64,000 nt of DNA from Mycolicibacterium rhodesiae JS60 (GCA_000230935.2 AGIQ01000002.1:1612001-1676000); one strand, 5' to 3'; positions 26,846 to 36,872 are shown, numbered from the stretch's first letter. Program-made: numbers and translations. Notes: a model not told the origin generated them from the sequence alone.

Positions 26846-27908
26846 TCAGCCCGCCACCGACCGCGCGAAGCCACTGATGTCGTTCACCGACGCCGCGAAC
26901 ACCTCCGGCATCAGCGCCGGGAACAGCAAGTCACCGCCGTGGCAGGTCCCGACCACGATGCGCCTCGCGGCGGGCACGCCCGCGGCGAGCAGTCTGCGGT
27001 AATAGAGGAGTCCCTCGTCCCGCAGCGGATCGAGCTCGTTCACCGAGATCACGTGCGGCGGCAGGCCGACCAGGTCTTCGTGGGCCGCGACGCCGGCCCA
27101 GCAGGTGGGATCGTCGACGTGGGCCTTGCCCGGGTCATAGATGGAACCCAACGGCGCCGCCTGTTGCGCACTGATGAAGTAGCCGTCGTTCTCCCGCAGC
27201 GACGGCAGCTCGTCCGGATAGTCCAGCCACCGGTTGGAGATGTACGGGCATTGCGCGTACGCCCCGGCGATCTCATGGAGCCAGCCCTCACGCTTGGCCT
27301 TGTGGGTGACGGTCAGCGTCAGGTTCCCGCCGCCGGACTCGCCCACGACGATCAGGTGGCTCACCCCGAGATCGTCGGCGTTGGCGTGCCACCCACCGCG
27401 TGGCGGCCGCGCAGTCGTTCAGCCCCGCCGGATACGGGTGCGCGCCCAGCCGGCCGCCCGAGTTGCGGAACTCCACCCCGACGGCCACCAGGCCGGTGGC
27501 CGCGAGGCGCTCCCGCAAGTAGCGGTAGCTGGCGTCATCGGCGCTGGCGATGGCCATCGCCCCGCCGTGGAAATGCACCACTGCCGGCAGCGGGCCTCGG
27601 GCGTCATCCGGGCGGCTGACGAACAGCGTCACCTCGTTGCCGTCGACGCCGGGAATCGTCACTGTCGAGGTCGAGACGCCGGCCGGCGTCGGTGCGGCGT
27701 GGGCGAACGCGTCGAGCACTCCGCCGACGGCCGCCTCGGCGGCCGCGGCATATGCCATCCGGTCGCGCAACGGCGAGTCGACGCTCAGCGGTGCGTCGGG
27801 AAGGACGTCGGCGAGGCCGATCGGGGCGAAGGCCGCGACCATTCGCGGATCGGATCGAGGATCGGTGCCGAGCGTGCAATTCGGATCGGCAAGGCGGCCA
27901 ACAAGCAT
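26846..27908 (-). pseudogene. Alpha/beta hydrolase (HSL/lipase-like), broken by a single-base frameshift
   Basis: Read across one shift, the gene gives about 353 residues of a hormone-sensitive-lipase-type hydrolase. The front part has the oxyanion motif VVHFHGGAMAIAS; the rear part has the nucleophile GESGGGN, the acid in NELDPLRDEG and the His in GTCHGGD. The frames switch near 27389-27397: removing one G from GTGGGTGGCAC restores TRWVHANADDLG continuing into VSHLIVVGES. It is therefore either a recent pseudogene or a sequencing error. An internal GTG (27364) could start the rear part, but that part would lack the oxyanion loop. Confidence 0.75.
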
Positions 27909-27929
27909 GATCTCGACACTAACTCCCGG

Positions 27930-29141
27930 TCAGCCGCCGCATTCGGTGATTCGCCGACGGAGAAATTCCCTCCCGGGTTCAGAGCCGTTGAGTTCCATCG
28001 CCTTCCGATACTCCGAGATCGCCTCACCGTGCCGTCCGGCCCGGCGCAACAGATCGGCGCGCACTGTCGGCACCAGATTGGAGCGAACCAGGCGCGGGTC
28101 GTGAGCAACGCCGTCCAGCGCCGCAAGGCCCGCGTCCGGGCCGTCGCGAAAGCCAACTGCCAGAGCCCGATTCGCCCGCACAACCGGCGAATCGGTCAAT
28201 CGCACCAGGAGGTCGTACGCCCGGCAGATCGTGACCCAATCCGTCTGCTCCCAGCTCGGGGCCGTTGCATGCGCGGCCGCGATCACCGCCTGCGGCAGGT
28301 AGGGCCCAGTCGACCCGTCCGCGCGGCGCAGCGCGTCGAGCCCGCGCGCAACCCTGCCCCGATCCCATCGCCCCCGGTCCTGTTCCTCGAGCGGAACCAA
28401 CGCGCCGGTGGCATCGGTACGGGTCGACCGGCGTGAATCATGCAGCAGCACAAGGGCATGCAATGCATGAGATTCCGGCTCGGCGGGCATCAGCGCACGC
28501 AACTCGCCGGCCAGGCGAACCCCCTCGTCGCACAGTTCGTCGCGGATCGCCGACGGCCCGGTGGTCGACCAGTACCCCTCGGTGAACACCGAATAGATAC
28601 ACGACAGCACGTGCGGTGTGCGTTCGCCGAGCAGCTCCTGCGGTGGCACCCGAAGCGGAATGTTGGCATGGCGGATCTTGTGTTTGGCCCGCGTGATCCG
28701 CTGGCCCACCGCCACTTCGCTGACCAACAGCGCCCGCGCGATCTCCGGCACCGTCAGCCCCGACACCAGACGCAGCGTCAACGCGAGTTGGGAAAGACGC
28801 TCCAGTGCCGGGTGCGCGCAGGTGAACATCATTCGCAACTCGTCATCGCGGACCCGGTGCACCACTGGTGTGTCGGCTGATCGGTCATCCGGCATGGCCG
28901 CCAATTCCTTTCCGGGACGGACGGATTCGCGGCGCAGCCGGTCTCTGGCCCGATTGCGGGCGACCGTCGCCAGCCATGCGCCCGGGTTGTCGGGCATGCC
29001 GTCGCGAGGCCAGCTGCGCATCGCCTCCGCGCAGGCTTCCTGGACGGCGTCTTCGGCGATGTCCAGGTCACCCGACCAGCGCGCGAGCGCGGCCACCGCG
29101 GGACCCCACTCTCGCCGGAAGACGCCGTCCAGAGAACGCAT
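27930..29141 (-). CDS. ECF42-type RNA polymerase sigma factor with C-terminal extension
   Basis: 403 residues. Sigma region 2 (AEDAVQEACAEAMRSWP, NPGAWLATVARNRARDRLRR) and region 4 (LTLRLVSGLTVPEIARALLVSEVAVGQRITRAK) are followed by a long helical, TPR-like extension of about 200 residues. This combination, next to a DGPF protein, defines the ECF42 group, in which the extension replaces an anti-sigma factor in controlling activity. Its ATG directly follows the TAG of the DGPF gene with no gap. The target promoters are not visible. Confidence 0.85.
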   Translation of the reverse strand: MRSLDGVFRREWGPAVAALARWSGDLDIAEDAVQEACAEAMRSWPRDGMPDNPGAWLATVARNRARDRLRRESVRPGKELAAMPDDRSADTPVVHRVRDDELRMMFTCAHPALERLSQLALTLRLVSGLTVPEIARALLVSEVAVGQRITRAKHKIRHANIPLRVPPQELLGERTPHVLSCIYSVFTEGYWSTTGPSAIRDELCDEGVRLAGELRALMPAEPESHALHALVLLHDSRRSTRTDATGALVPLEEQDRGRWDRGRVARGLDALRRADGSTGPYLPQAVIAAAHATAPSWEQTDWVTICRAYDLLVRLTDSPVVRANRALAVGFRDGPDAGLAALDGVAHDPRLVRSNLVPTVRADLLRRAGRHGEAISEYRKAMELNGSEPGREFLRRRITECGG

Positions 29142-29840
29142 CTACAGCCCGGACACACCCGCCAGCCGGCGCAGATGAACCACCGACGCCGGGATCATCG
29201 AGGCGATCTTTGTCGCCTCGTCGCGATCGGCCGCCGACAACAGGTAGTAGCCGTTGGCCACTTCGGCACCCTCGGCGTACGGGCCATCGGTCAATACCAC
29301 CTCGCCGTCACGCACACGCACCGTCGTCGCCGTCGACGGCGGGTGCAGCGGCGCCCCACCGAGGATGTGTGAGCCTGCCGCCTCGCCGAATTCGGCATGG
29401 TGGGCCAACCCCTGGTCCCATTCCGGACTACCGGGAACGTTCACGCTCTCGGCCGGTTCGAGTAGCAGCGCCAGCCAGTCCGAAGCGGTGGTGGGGCGGC
29501 CGACGGGATTCCAGTGCACGATCGGCCACACCTCGACCGCGCCGTACTGCGCGGCCGGGACCTGTCGGGCGAGTTGCAAGGCGTCGTCGAGGTTCTCGGC
29601 TTCGAAGACGTAATAGCCGCCGGCGATCTCGGCGCCTTCGGCGTACGGGCCGTCGGTGATGACCGGTGCATTCGGCCCGCCGGTGATCTGCACGGCCTCG
29701 GCTGCCGCACCGAGCGCGTCGCCCTCACGGATCGCCGCCGCCTCGCGGGCGTGGAAATCGACATAGGCAGCCATCTCGCGGCCGGCCTCGTCGGGGGTCA
29801 GATCGCGTTGTGTTCCGTGGAGCAGTGCAAAGTAGTACAT
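29142..29840 (-). CDS. Double YCII/DGPF-domain protein
   Basis: 232 residues made of two YCII-like domains. Each contains the family's DGP motif (TDGPYAEGAEIAGGYYVFEA at about 60-80, TDGPYAEGAEVANGYYLLSA near the end). These proteins are the usual genomic partners of ECF42 sigma factors; the function is unproven. It lies directly upstream of the sigma gene and is translationally coupled to it. The two halves look like an internal duplication. Confidence 0.85.
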   Translation of the reverse strand: MYYFALLHGTQRDLTPDEAGREMAAYVDFHAREAAAIREGDALGAAAEAVQITGGPNAPVITDGPYAEGAEIAGGYYVFEAENLDDALQLARQVPAAQYGAVEVWPIVHWNPVGRPTTASDWLALLLEPAESVNVPGSPEWDQGLAHHAEFGEAAGSHILGGAPLHPPSTATTVRVRDGEVVLTDGPYAEGAEVANGYYLLSAADRDEATKIASMIPASVVHLRRLAGVSGL

Positions 29841-29935
29841 GGCGATGTCCTCCCAGGTTGGGGGAGTGGAACCCGGCTGGTTTCACTCTCTACCTGTCTG
29901 ACGAACGGCGCCCGGCGAATCCGACACGTATCGCC

Positions 29936-29972
29936 GGAAAAAACAAAATCCCCGCACGCTCGGCGTGGGGGA
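29936..29972 (-). terminator. Terminator of the MmaA4-like gene
   Basis: On the minus strand a GC-rich hairpin (arms around GTGGGGGA and TCCCCGCAC, with one bulged base) is followed by ATTTTGTTTTTTCC. It lies 22 bases after the methyltransferase stop. Confidence 0.75.
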
Positions 29973-29993
29973 CTTCGCGTCAGCTCGGGGGTG

Positions 29994-30887
29994 TCAGGCG
30001 ACGGCGCCTGGCTTGAGGTAGGTGACCAGGCTGACGTCGATCGCCTCGTCGACGTAGTAGTACTGGCAACCCGTCAGGTACCGCATGTAGTTGTTGTAGC
30101 TCTCTTCGCCGGCGGCTGCGATCGCCTCGTCCTTGTGCTGCTCCAGGCGGGCCGCCCAGATACCGAGGGTCTTGATGTAGTGGTTGCGCAGCGACAGTGG
30201 CTCGGGCACAACGAAGCCCGCCTTCTCTCCGTGCTCGACCAACATCTTGGTGCTCGGGATGCGACCGCCGGGGAAGATGACGTCGACCATGAACTTGGCG
30301 AAGCGGGCCAGCTCGAACGTCAGCTTCTTGCCGCGAGCCGCCAGGTCGTCGGGGTGGTAGCCGCAGCTGCTCTGGATCGTCATCCGGCCGTCGTCGGGCA
30401 TGATGTCGAACGAGTTCTTGAAGAAGTCGTCGAAACGCTCGAAGCCGAAGTGTTCGATGGCCTCGATCGACACGATCCGGTCGACGGGGCTGTGGAATTG
30501 CTCCCAGCCTTCGAGTCGAACATCGAACGTGCGCCCGGAGTCGACCTTGCTCAACAGCTCTTCGCAGTAGGCCTTCTGGTTCTTCGACAGCGTCAGGCCG
30601 ATGACGTTGACGTCGTACTTCTCCATCGCGCGCCGCAACGTCAGGCCCCAACCGCAGCCCACCTCGAGCAGGGTCATGCCGGGCTTGAGGTCAAGCGCGT
30701 CGAGGTGCTGGTCGACGTTGGCGATCTGGGCTTCGGAGAGGGTGGCATTCGGTCCGGTGAAGTATGCGCAGCTGTACTTGCGGGTGGGATCCTGGAAGAC
30801 ACCGAAGAAGTCGTCCGAGAGGTCGTAATGCGCCTGAATTTCTTCGAAATGGGGCCGCATGTCCTTGGTTTCAGTTGCCTCGGGCAT
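29994..30887 (-). CDS. mmaA4: Mycolic acid methyltransferase, MmaA4-like
   Basis: 297 residues, cyclopropane-synthase fold. [15 protein letters not shown] and YSCAYF open the domain. LLEVGCGWG binds [13 protein letters not shown] and [13 protein letters not shown] are the family core, and the end [10 protein letters not shown] is as I recall for MmaA4 (hydroxymycolate-forming). It modifies meromycolic chains on acyl carrier protein. The ATG at 30887 has AGGAAGG nine bases upstream. The subtype is a judgement from memory; CmaA/MmaA paralogs are very alike. Confidence 0.85.
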   Translation of the reverse strand: MPEATETKDMRPHFEEIQAHYDLSDDFFGVFQDPTRKYSCAYFTGPNATLSEAQIANVDQHLDALDLKPGMTLLEVGCGWGLTLRRAMEKYDVNVIGLTLSKNQKAYCEELLSKVDSGRTFDVRLEGWEQFHSPVDRIVSIEAIEHFGFERFDDFFKNSFDIMPDDGRMTIQSSCGYHPDDLAARGKKLTFELARFAKFMVDVIFPGGRIPSTKMLVEHGEKAGFVVPEPLSLRNHYIKTLGIWAARLEQHKDEAIAAAGEESYNNYMRYLTGCQYYYVDEAIDVSLVTYLKPGAVA

Positions 30888-31007
30888 GAGTGTCAAGCCT
30901 TCCTGATTCTTCTTGTCTCACTGCGTCACTGCCCCCGCGAGTGGTTCTGCGCGCCAGTATGCACGATGTGATCTGGACCATACCGTCTCGACTCACCGGA
31001 ACGGCGA

Positions 31008-31904
31008 TCAAACGGTAGGTGAACCGGGCGTTTCGTTCGCCTGCTTCTCAAGCGTGAACTGATCGACGTCGATATAGCCTACCCGGAACCCGCGTGCGCA
31101 TCCGGTGAGGTACTTCATGTACCGCTCATAGACCTCCTCGGACTGCACCTCGATGGCCTTGTCCCGGTTGGCCTGCAGCGCCTCTGCCCAGCAATCCAGT
31201 GTGCGCGCATAGTGCGGCTGGAGTGACTGAACCCGCGTCAGTGTGAAGCCGGCCCTGGTGGCGTGGTCCTCCACCTTCTCGACCGTCGGCAGCCGGCCGC
31301 CCGGGAAGATCTCGGTGAGCATGAACTTCGCGAACCGCGCCGCCTCGAACGTCAGCGGGACGCCCTTCTCAGCCATGTCTTGAAACGTGAACGACGTGAT
31401 GGTGTGCAGCAGCATCACTCCGTCGTCGGGCAGGACCTTATGGGCCATGGCGAAGAAGTCGTCGTAGCGGTCGAAGCCGAAGTGCTCGAAGGCGCCGATC
31501 GACACGATCCGGTCGACGGGCTCGTCGAACTGCTCCCAGCCCCGAAGTTCGATCCGCTTGTCGCGTGTGCTCTCGCACTCGGCGAAAACCTGTTCGACGT
31601 GGTCACGCTGGTTGTTCGACAAGGTCAGGCCGATGACGTTGACGTCGTATTTCTCCAGGGCGCGCAACATGGTGGCGCCCCACCCGCAGCCGACGTCGAG
31701 CAGTGTCATCCCCGGCTGCAGGCCGAGCTTGCCCAGCGCCAGGTCGATCTTGGCGATCTGGGCCTGCTCCAACGTCATGTCGTCGCGTTCGAAGTAGGCG
31801 CAGCTGTAGGTCTGGGTCGGGTCGAGGAAGAGCCGGAAAAAGTCGTCAGACAGGTCGTAGTGGGCCTGTACATCCTCAAAATGAGGTTGGAGCCGTTTGG
31901 CCAT
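31008..31904 (-). CDS. Mycolic acid methyltransferase / cyclopropane synthase, MmaA2/PcaA-like
   Basis: 298 residues. [51 protein letters not shown] and SIGAFEHFGFDRYDDFF are the family signature; LLHTIT and the ending GYIDVDQFTLEK match the MmaA2/PcaA/CmaA branch rather than MmaA4. It would add a cyclopropane or methyl group to the meromycolate chain. The start at 31904 is preferred (AAAGG upstream). It lies upstream of the MmaA4-like gene on the same strand, about 120 bases apart. Confidence 0.85.
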   Translation of the reverse strand: MAKRLQPHFEDVQAHYDLSDDFFRLFLDPTQTYSCAYFERDDMTLEQAQIAKIDLALGKLGLQPGMTLLDVGCGWGATMLRALEKYDVNVIGLTLSNNQRDHVEQVFAECESTRDKRIELRGWEQFDEPVDRIVSIGAFEHFGFDRYDDFFAMAHKVLPDDGVMLLHTITSFTFQDMAEKGVPLTFEAARFAKFMLTEIFPGGRLPTVEKVEDHATRAGFTLTRVQSLQPHYARTLDCWAEALQANRDKAIEVQSEEVYERYMKYLTGCARGFRVGYIDVDQFTLEKQANETPGSPTV

Positions 31905-32042
31905 GCTGTGTGCCTTTCGCATTGACTGCTTCAGGCAGCAACGACGAATCCCCCCCGTCGGGATTGTGCGATTACCGCTTGTGCAGAACTGATGCTAGCC
32001 GTGAGACGGGCAAGAGACGAGTCCCAGGCGCACCATTATTAG

Positions 32043-32951
32043 CTAGCTGACCTCGGCAAATGTGGTCTTGAGCTCACCGACGATGTCGTCCCACAGCGCC
32101 TCGGGCAGGTCATGGGCCATGCCGTCGAACAGGACCAGCCGCGCGTTCGGGATCGCCGACGCGATCGAGCGACCGCCCGACGGGCGCATCAGTTTGTCGG
32201 CGCGACCGTGCATGACCACGGTCGGCGCGGTGATCTGCCGGTCATAGCGCTTGAGGCTGCCGCTGCCGAGGATCGCGCTGAAGTGCCGGGCGATGCCCTG
32301 TGGGTAGTGCGCGCGCTCGTGCGCCTCGATCGCGTTGGCGCGGGCCTGCTCGTCGGACAACGGATAGCCGGGACTGCCGAGGATCTTGCCGACCCGGACC
32401 GCATTTTCCACGATCACCTCTCGTGGCGAGTTCGGCGGCGGCCCGGTGATCAGCGACAGCAGCGCGCGTGGCGCCGGGGGAGGTAAGAGCGCAGAGTTGT
32501 TGGACGAGAAGATGATTCCCAAAGCGTTCGTTTTGTGGCAATACCGCGCGGCGAAGATCTGGGCGATCATTCCGCCCATCGACGCGCCCACCACATGGGT
32601 CCGGTCCAGCCCGAGATGATCGAGCAGCGCTGCCGCGTCGTCCGCCATGTCTTCCAGCGTGTAGACCGATGGGCTGGGACGACCGATGTAGGAGCGCAAC
32701 AGGTTCGGGACGAACCGGCCGCCGGCCCGCTGGCCGTGCAGCTTGGACGACAGCCCGACGTCGCGGTTGTCGTAGCGGATGACCCGGTAGCCTTGGTTGA
32801 CCAGCTTTTCGCAGAAACCGTTGCGCCACAGCAGAAGCTGAGCGCCTAGTCCCATCACGAGCAGGACCGGCGGGTCGCCGGGATTGCCCATGTCCTCGAA
32901 GTAGATTTCCACCTCGCCGCTTACTGTGGCTGTGCCGGAACGGATTTCCAT
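32043..32951 (-). CDS. lipG: Alpha/beta hydrolase LipG
   Basis: About 302 residues. Serine hydrolase: oxyanion region LLVMGLGAQ, nucleophile elbow GASMGGM, Asp in HGRADKLM, His in GMAHDLP. Its ATG overlaps the stop of the ABC1-kinase gene as TGATG, so the two are coupled. In M. tuberculosis lipG occupies the same place beside the mmaA cluster, and it has been described as an esterase/thioesterase. The physiological substrate is not evident from sequence. Confidence 0.85.
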   Translation of the reverse strand: MEIRSGTATVSGEVEIYFEDMGNPGDPPVLLVMGLGAQLLLWRNGFCEKLVNQGYRVIRYDNRDVGLSSKLHGQRAGGRFVPNLLRSYIGRPSPSVYTLEDMADDAAALLDHLGLDRTHVVGASMGGMIAQIFAARYCHKTNALGIIFSSNNSALLPPPAPRALLSLITGPPPNSPREVIVENAVRVGKILGSPGYPLSDEQARANAIEAHERAHYPQGIARHFSAILGSGSLKRYDRQITAPTVVMHGRADKLMRPSGGRSIASAIPNARLVLFDGMAHDLPEALWDDIVGELKTTFAEVS

Positions 32952-34297
32952 CAGACCTCGACGTCGCTCTGGTGTTCGCGGCTGACCTCGACCATGAAGT
33001 TGGCGAAGTAGCCGGAGAACTGGGGGTCGTTCATCATCTGCCACTTGGGTGCGAGCAGTTTCATATACCGCTCGACATAGAGAAACTGTTTGCCGATCAG
33101 CACCAGCTCGCGCGGCAGCTTCACGTCGTAGGCGTCGGCCAAGGTGGACAGTTGCTTGCCGATGTCGGCGTAGGACATGTCCCCGAGCGTCTTCAGGCTC
33201 AGCGGGGCCGCGAACGCCTCGAGGTCCTTGGCGGCTTCCTTCTCGGGCTTGGTGGTGCCCACCGCGCCCAGCAGGACCACGATCTTGCCTGCGGCCGCAT
33301 GGTCTTTCTTGACCAGCAACGCGTAGACGAGCTCGCGTAACAGCCAGCGGGTGCGCGGGTCGATGCGGCCCATGATCCCGAAGTCGAGGAACACGATGCG
33401 TCCGTTGGCGTCGACCAGCAGGTTTCCGGCGTGCAGGTCACCGTGGAACAGGCCGTGCCGCAGCCCGCCCTCGAAGGTGGAGAACAGCAGCGCTTTGACC
33501 AGCTCGGTGCCGTCGAAACCCTGCTTGCGGATCTCCTTGACGTCGTCGATGCGCACGCCGCGCACCCGCTCCATCGTCAGCACCCGCTCGCTGGTGAACT
33601 CCCAGTGCACCGCGGGCACCCGGATGTTGCGGCCCAGCGGCGAACCGTGCAGACCTGACACCCAGGCCTCCATCGACTGTGCCTCGATGCGGAAGTCGAG
33701 CTCTTCGGCCAGGTTGTCGGAGAAGTCGGCGACGACGTCCTGGGCGGACAGCCGACGGCCCAGCTTGGCCAGCTCGACGAGCTGGGCGAACCGCTTCAGG
33801 ATCTGCAGATCGGCGGCCACCCGGCGGCGGATGCCGGGCCGCTGGATCTTGACGACGACGTCCTCGCCGCTGTGCAGGGTGGCGAAGTGCACCTGGGCGA
33901 TCGAGGCCGATGCGAACGGCTCCTCGTCAAACGTGGCGAACAACTGGGCCGGGTCGCCGCCGAGCTCCTGGCGGAGCAGCTTGTGCACCTCGGCGGTGTC
34001 GGCCGGCGGCACCGCGTCGAGCAGCCCGCGGAACTCGCGACTCAGCCCTTCGCCGAATGCGCCCGGGCTGGACGCGATGATCTGACCGAACTTGACGTAG
34101 GTGGGACCGAGGTCGGCGAAGGTCTGTGGGATCTGCTTGATGACCTTGTCCTGCCAGCTCCCCCGCCCGGGCAGCGTGCCGAGCACGCGGGCGCCGGTGC
34201 GGGTGAGCTGCCAGCCGGTGGTTCCCATGCGGGCGGCCTCGACCGGCAACGGAACGCGATCGAGCTTGGCTACTTCGCGGTGTTTGGTCGAACTCAT
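32951..34297 (-). CDS. ABC1/UbiB-family atypical kinase (Rv0647c-like)
   Basis: About 448 residues. The ABC1 domain shows FGQIIASSPGAFGEGLSREF (KxGQ-like region), AQVHFA, the VKIQRPGI lysine, LFHGDLHAGN catalytic loop and FLDFGIMGRID metal site. UbiB-type kinases support quinone or lipid metabolism. It is translationally coupled to lipG. The ATG at 34297 is the likely start, although AGG abuts it; the frame opens 22 codons earlier at 34363. Confidence 0.85.
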   Translation of the reverse strand: MSSTKHREVAKLDRVPLPVEAARMGTTGWQLTRTGARVLGTLPGRGSWQDKVIKQIPQTFADLGPTYVKFGQIIASSPGAFGEGLSREFRGLLDAVPPADTAEVHKLLRQELGGDPAQLFATFDEEPFASASIAQVHFATLHSGEDVVVKIQRPGIRRRVAADLQILKRFAQLVELAKLGRRLSAQDVVADFSDNLAEELDFRIEAQSMEAWVSGLHGSPLGRNIRVPAVHWEFTSERVLTMERVRGVRIDDVKEIRKQGFDGTELVKALLFSTFEGGLRHGLFHGDLHAGNLLVDANGRIVFLDFGIMGRIDPRTRWLLRELVYALLVKKDHAAAGKIVVLLGAVGTTKPEKEAAKDLEAFAAPLSLKTLGDMSYADIGKQLSTLADAYDVKLPRELVLIGKQFLYVERYMKLLAPKWQMMNDPQFSGYFANFMVEVSREHQSDVEV

Positions 34298-34385
34298 CCT
34301 TGAAGTGTGCCAAATCGGCGATGCATACCACCAATTTCTCAGTCGCGCAGCGACGCCGGTCACAACCGCCGGAGATGCCGCAGTG

Positions 34386-35495
34386 TCAGCTTTCGGGCTC
34401 CCCTGGAGCAGTGTGTCGTTCCTGGCGAGGTGTGTAATGGTGAGTCTGGTTCCCGCCGTTACGTTTTGCCCAGTACATGGCGGTGTCGGCGGCGATGATC
34501 AATTCCTCGATGAGGCTGCGACGATCGCGGTCCGCACCCTCATCGAGTCTCACGGAGGCAGTGCCGACACTGGCGGTGATGGGCGCGGGTGAACTGGCGA
34601 TTGCGTCGCACATGCGGTCGGCGAGCAGCTCCGCGTCGTCGGCCAGGGTGGTCATGGCGACAAGGAACTCCTCACCTCCGCTTCGGGAGACGACCGCTCG
34701 ATCCCCGGCGGCCGCTGACAGTGTCTGCGCCACCTGGACGAGGACGCGGTCCCCGGCGTCGTGTCCGTACGTGTCGTTGACGGCCTTGAATGCGTCCAGG
34801 TCCACCAGCGCGATGCTCAACCAGGCGTCGTTGTGCTCCGCGGCCACGATCAGGCCCAGCGTCTCGTTGCGGAATGCTCGCCGGTTGTACAAACCGGTCA
34901 GCGGATCGCGGTCGGCGTCGGCAAGGTCCCCACCGAGCGCGCCGACGAGGGTATAGGTGACCAGCGGGATGGCGATGTTCGCCAGCAGTACCTCGACCAG
35001 GGCGACGGCCGCCAGGCCGAGATGTCCGCTGCCGACCAGCCGAATCGTATCGACCGCAACAACGATCGTTACCAACACAAAGTTGTAGAGCATCAACTTC
35101 GGGCTCTGAAAAAGTGCGAGCAACGTCCCGGCGATCATGAACGCGTACGTGCACGTCAAGGATGATCGTGGATCCGGCACCAGCAAGCAGATCAGGGCGA
35201 TCGAGGTGCAGCAGGCCACCGAGAAGAGGGCGAACTGCGTGTGGGTAGGCCAGCGCCACACCCACAAGGAGACGGCGAACACCCCGATGATCGTGGGCAG
35301 CCACGCCAAAACTCTGGCGGGCCCGGTCGGGCCATCGGTGCCGTGCAGCAACATGGTCAAAGACACCAACGGCCCGCTCACGACCAGGACCATGACCACG
35401 CGGGTGGTATTGATCAGGCCGCGGGCGCACAGATAGCCGGTCAGCCAGTCGTACCGATCAGGCCGTCGCCACCACCCGTGCGCAATGCCCAACAC
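34386..35495 (-). CDS. Membrane-bound GGDEF diguanylate cyclase
   Basis: 369 residues. Five to six membrane helices (about 30-180) form the N-terminal half. The GGDEF domain follows: DPLTGLYNRRAF, VDLDAFKAVNDTYGHDAGD and the signature SGGEEF, a functional variant of GGDEF. It should make cyclic di-GMP. No I-site RxxD is obvious five residues before the signature. It is monocistronic, between the ABC1 kinase and the DinB genes, and not part of the M. tuberculosis gene order. Confidence 0.85.
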   Translation of the reverse strand: MLGIAHGWWRRPDRYDWLTGYLCARGLINTTRVVMVLVVSGPLVSLTMLLHGTDGPTGPARVLAWLPTIIGVFAVSLWVWRWPTHTQFALFSVACCTSIALICLLVPDPRSSLTCTYAFMIAGTLLALFQSPKLMLYNFVLVTIVVAVDTIRLVGSGHLGLAAVALVEVLLANIAIPLVTYTLVGALGGDLADADRDPLTGLYNRRAFRNETLGLIVAAEHNDAWLSIALVDLDAFKAVNDTYGHDAGDRVLVQVAQTLSAAAGDRAVVSRSGGEEFLVAMTTLADDAELLADRMCDAIASSPAPITASVGTASVRLDEGADRDRRSLIEELIIAADTAMYWAKRNGGNQTHHYTPRQERHTAPGEPES

Positions 35496-35687
35496 GTGAT
35501 CACCCCCGGGCTACTTCCGATACTTGTCCGAAGGGTAGCCACTTTGTCTGCGCCGCGAGACATCATTGCCGTGCTTGGATCACGTCGTTGAGTGGACAAC
35601 GATTCGGCCTCGTCCGAGGCGTCACTGGGGGCAGGCCGCCGCAGGCCTGTTGATTGCTGGCGCGAGCCGCTTGCGCACGTCCTCACC

Positions 35688-36284
35688 TCACGATTTCGGT
35701 TGCCATGGCGTCAGCCACGGCTGCGGCTCCATACCCTCCGCGGCGGCGACGAGCTCGTACATCGTTGCGCCGTCCAGGGTTTCGCGGATGATGTCGGCGT
35801 GGCCGGCGTGCCTGGCGAGCTCAGTGATCACATGGCCGAACACCCACCGCACCGACCAGGATTCGACGTCTTTGGGAAACCACGGAGCATCGCGTGGCAC
35901 CGGCACCGCGGCGTCCAGATCAGCGGTCTCGACCAGTCGCAGCACTTCGCTGTTCTGCGCGCTCAACGCGTCCAGAAGCTCCGCCAACGTCTCGTCGGGC
36001 CGCATCACGTATTCGTCCTGGTATTCCGCAGCCCGCTCCTCGAAGGGGCGGTTGTCGGGGGGCGGTTCATTGGGTGCCGCGGCGACCCGTTGCATCCAGC
36101 CGCGCTGCACGCCGGTCGCATGTTTGATCAGTCCGCCGATCGACAGCGCGCTGGCCGTCGGGGTGCAGCGGGCCTGCGCGTCGGTCAACCCGTGGGCGAC
36201 GGCGACGAAGGCGCTCTGCTGGTAGGCGAGGAACTCGCGCAGGGCGTGCCGCTCGTCGTGGACGGGTGGGGCGAGGGTGGGCAT
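35688..36284 (-). CDS. DinB-fold protein (DUF664 / mycothiol-dependent type)
   Basis: 198 residues, four-helix DinB/YfiT bundle. SIGGLIKHATGVQRGW and WVFGHVITELARHAGHADIIRE carry the three conserved metal-binding histidines. Family members are thiol-dependent transferases; the substrate here is unknown. A second DinB gene lies 10 bases upstream on the same strand, so they form one operon. Confidence 0.8.
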   Translation of the reverse strand: MPTLAPPVHDERHALREFLAYQQSAFVAVAHGLTDAQARCTPTASALSIGGLIKHATGVQRGWMQRVAAAPNEPPPDNRPFEERAAEYQDEYVMRPDETLAELLDALSAQNSEVLRLVETADLDAAVPVPRDAPWFPKDVESWSVRWVFGHVITELARHAGHADIIRETLDGATMYELVAAAEGMEPQPWLTPWQPKS

Positions 36285-36294
36285 GATGGTCCTT

Positions 36295-36852
36295 TCAGTT
36301 ACTCAGTGGCTGGTGGATGTATAGGTCTCGGAGACAAGCGATTTCGGCGCCGTGGTGAATGAGCTCCCGGTTGATGTGCAGGATCAGTTCGGACAGCGCG
36401 TAGTCGGCATAGGGCCCTTCTGCCGGCCCGCACGGACGCGCGAGGTCATCGTCGGACATGCCTCGCACCCCGGTGATCCAGCGCGCGTAGGCGTCGTCGA
36501 GTTGGGTCAGTGCGGTGTCGGCATCGGTGGCATACGGCCAGCTCTGATAGTCGGCGGGCGGACCGCCGAAATGGGAGTGGTTGCGCATGGCCAGCACGCC
36601 GACGATGACGTGCGCCAGCCGCCAGGCAATCGTGGTGAACGGCTCGGGCGTCGGTGGCGGGTAGGCGAAATCGACGGTGACCTTCCCCGGGTCGCTTCGC
36701 TCTTGCCCGCCGGAACCGTCCCCGTGCACCGTCCAGCACCCCGCCACCGGCTCCCAGAAGTACTCGTCGTCGCTCAGGCCCTCCAGGCGGGGGCGCAATG
36801 CGTTGCGCCAATGCCAGTCGATTTGGTCGGCAAGTTGGGTCGTCCAGGTCAT
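36295..36852 (-). CDS. DinB superfamily protein
   Basis: 185 residues. It has the DinB_2-like layout: an N-terminal helix, WRLAHVIVGVLAMRNHSHF with a metal-site His, and ILHINRELIHHGAEIACLRDLY with the C-terminal His pair. It is probably a thiol- or metal-dependent enzyme. It is the first gene of the operon and diverges from the WYL regulator across 61 bases, which makes it a likely target of that regulator. Confidence 0.8.
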   Translation of the reverse strand: MTWTTQLADQIDWHWRNALRPRLEGLSDDEYFWEPVAGCWTVHGDGSGGQERSDPGKVTVDFAYPPPTPEPFTTIAWRLAHVIVGVLAMRNHSHFGGPPADYQSWPYATDADTALTQLDDAYARWITGVRGMSDDDLARPCGPAEGPYADYALSELILHINRELIHHGAEIACLRDLYIHQPLSN

Positions 36853-36872
36853 ATCCGCAGACTTGCACGTAT

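Noticed and set aside
29514..30971. Plus-strand frame opposite the DGPF and MmaA4-like genes
   Set aside because: Mirror of the methyltransferase coding; no ribosome site or domain.
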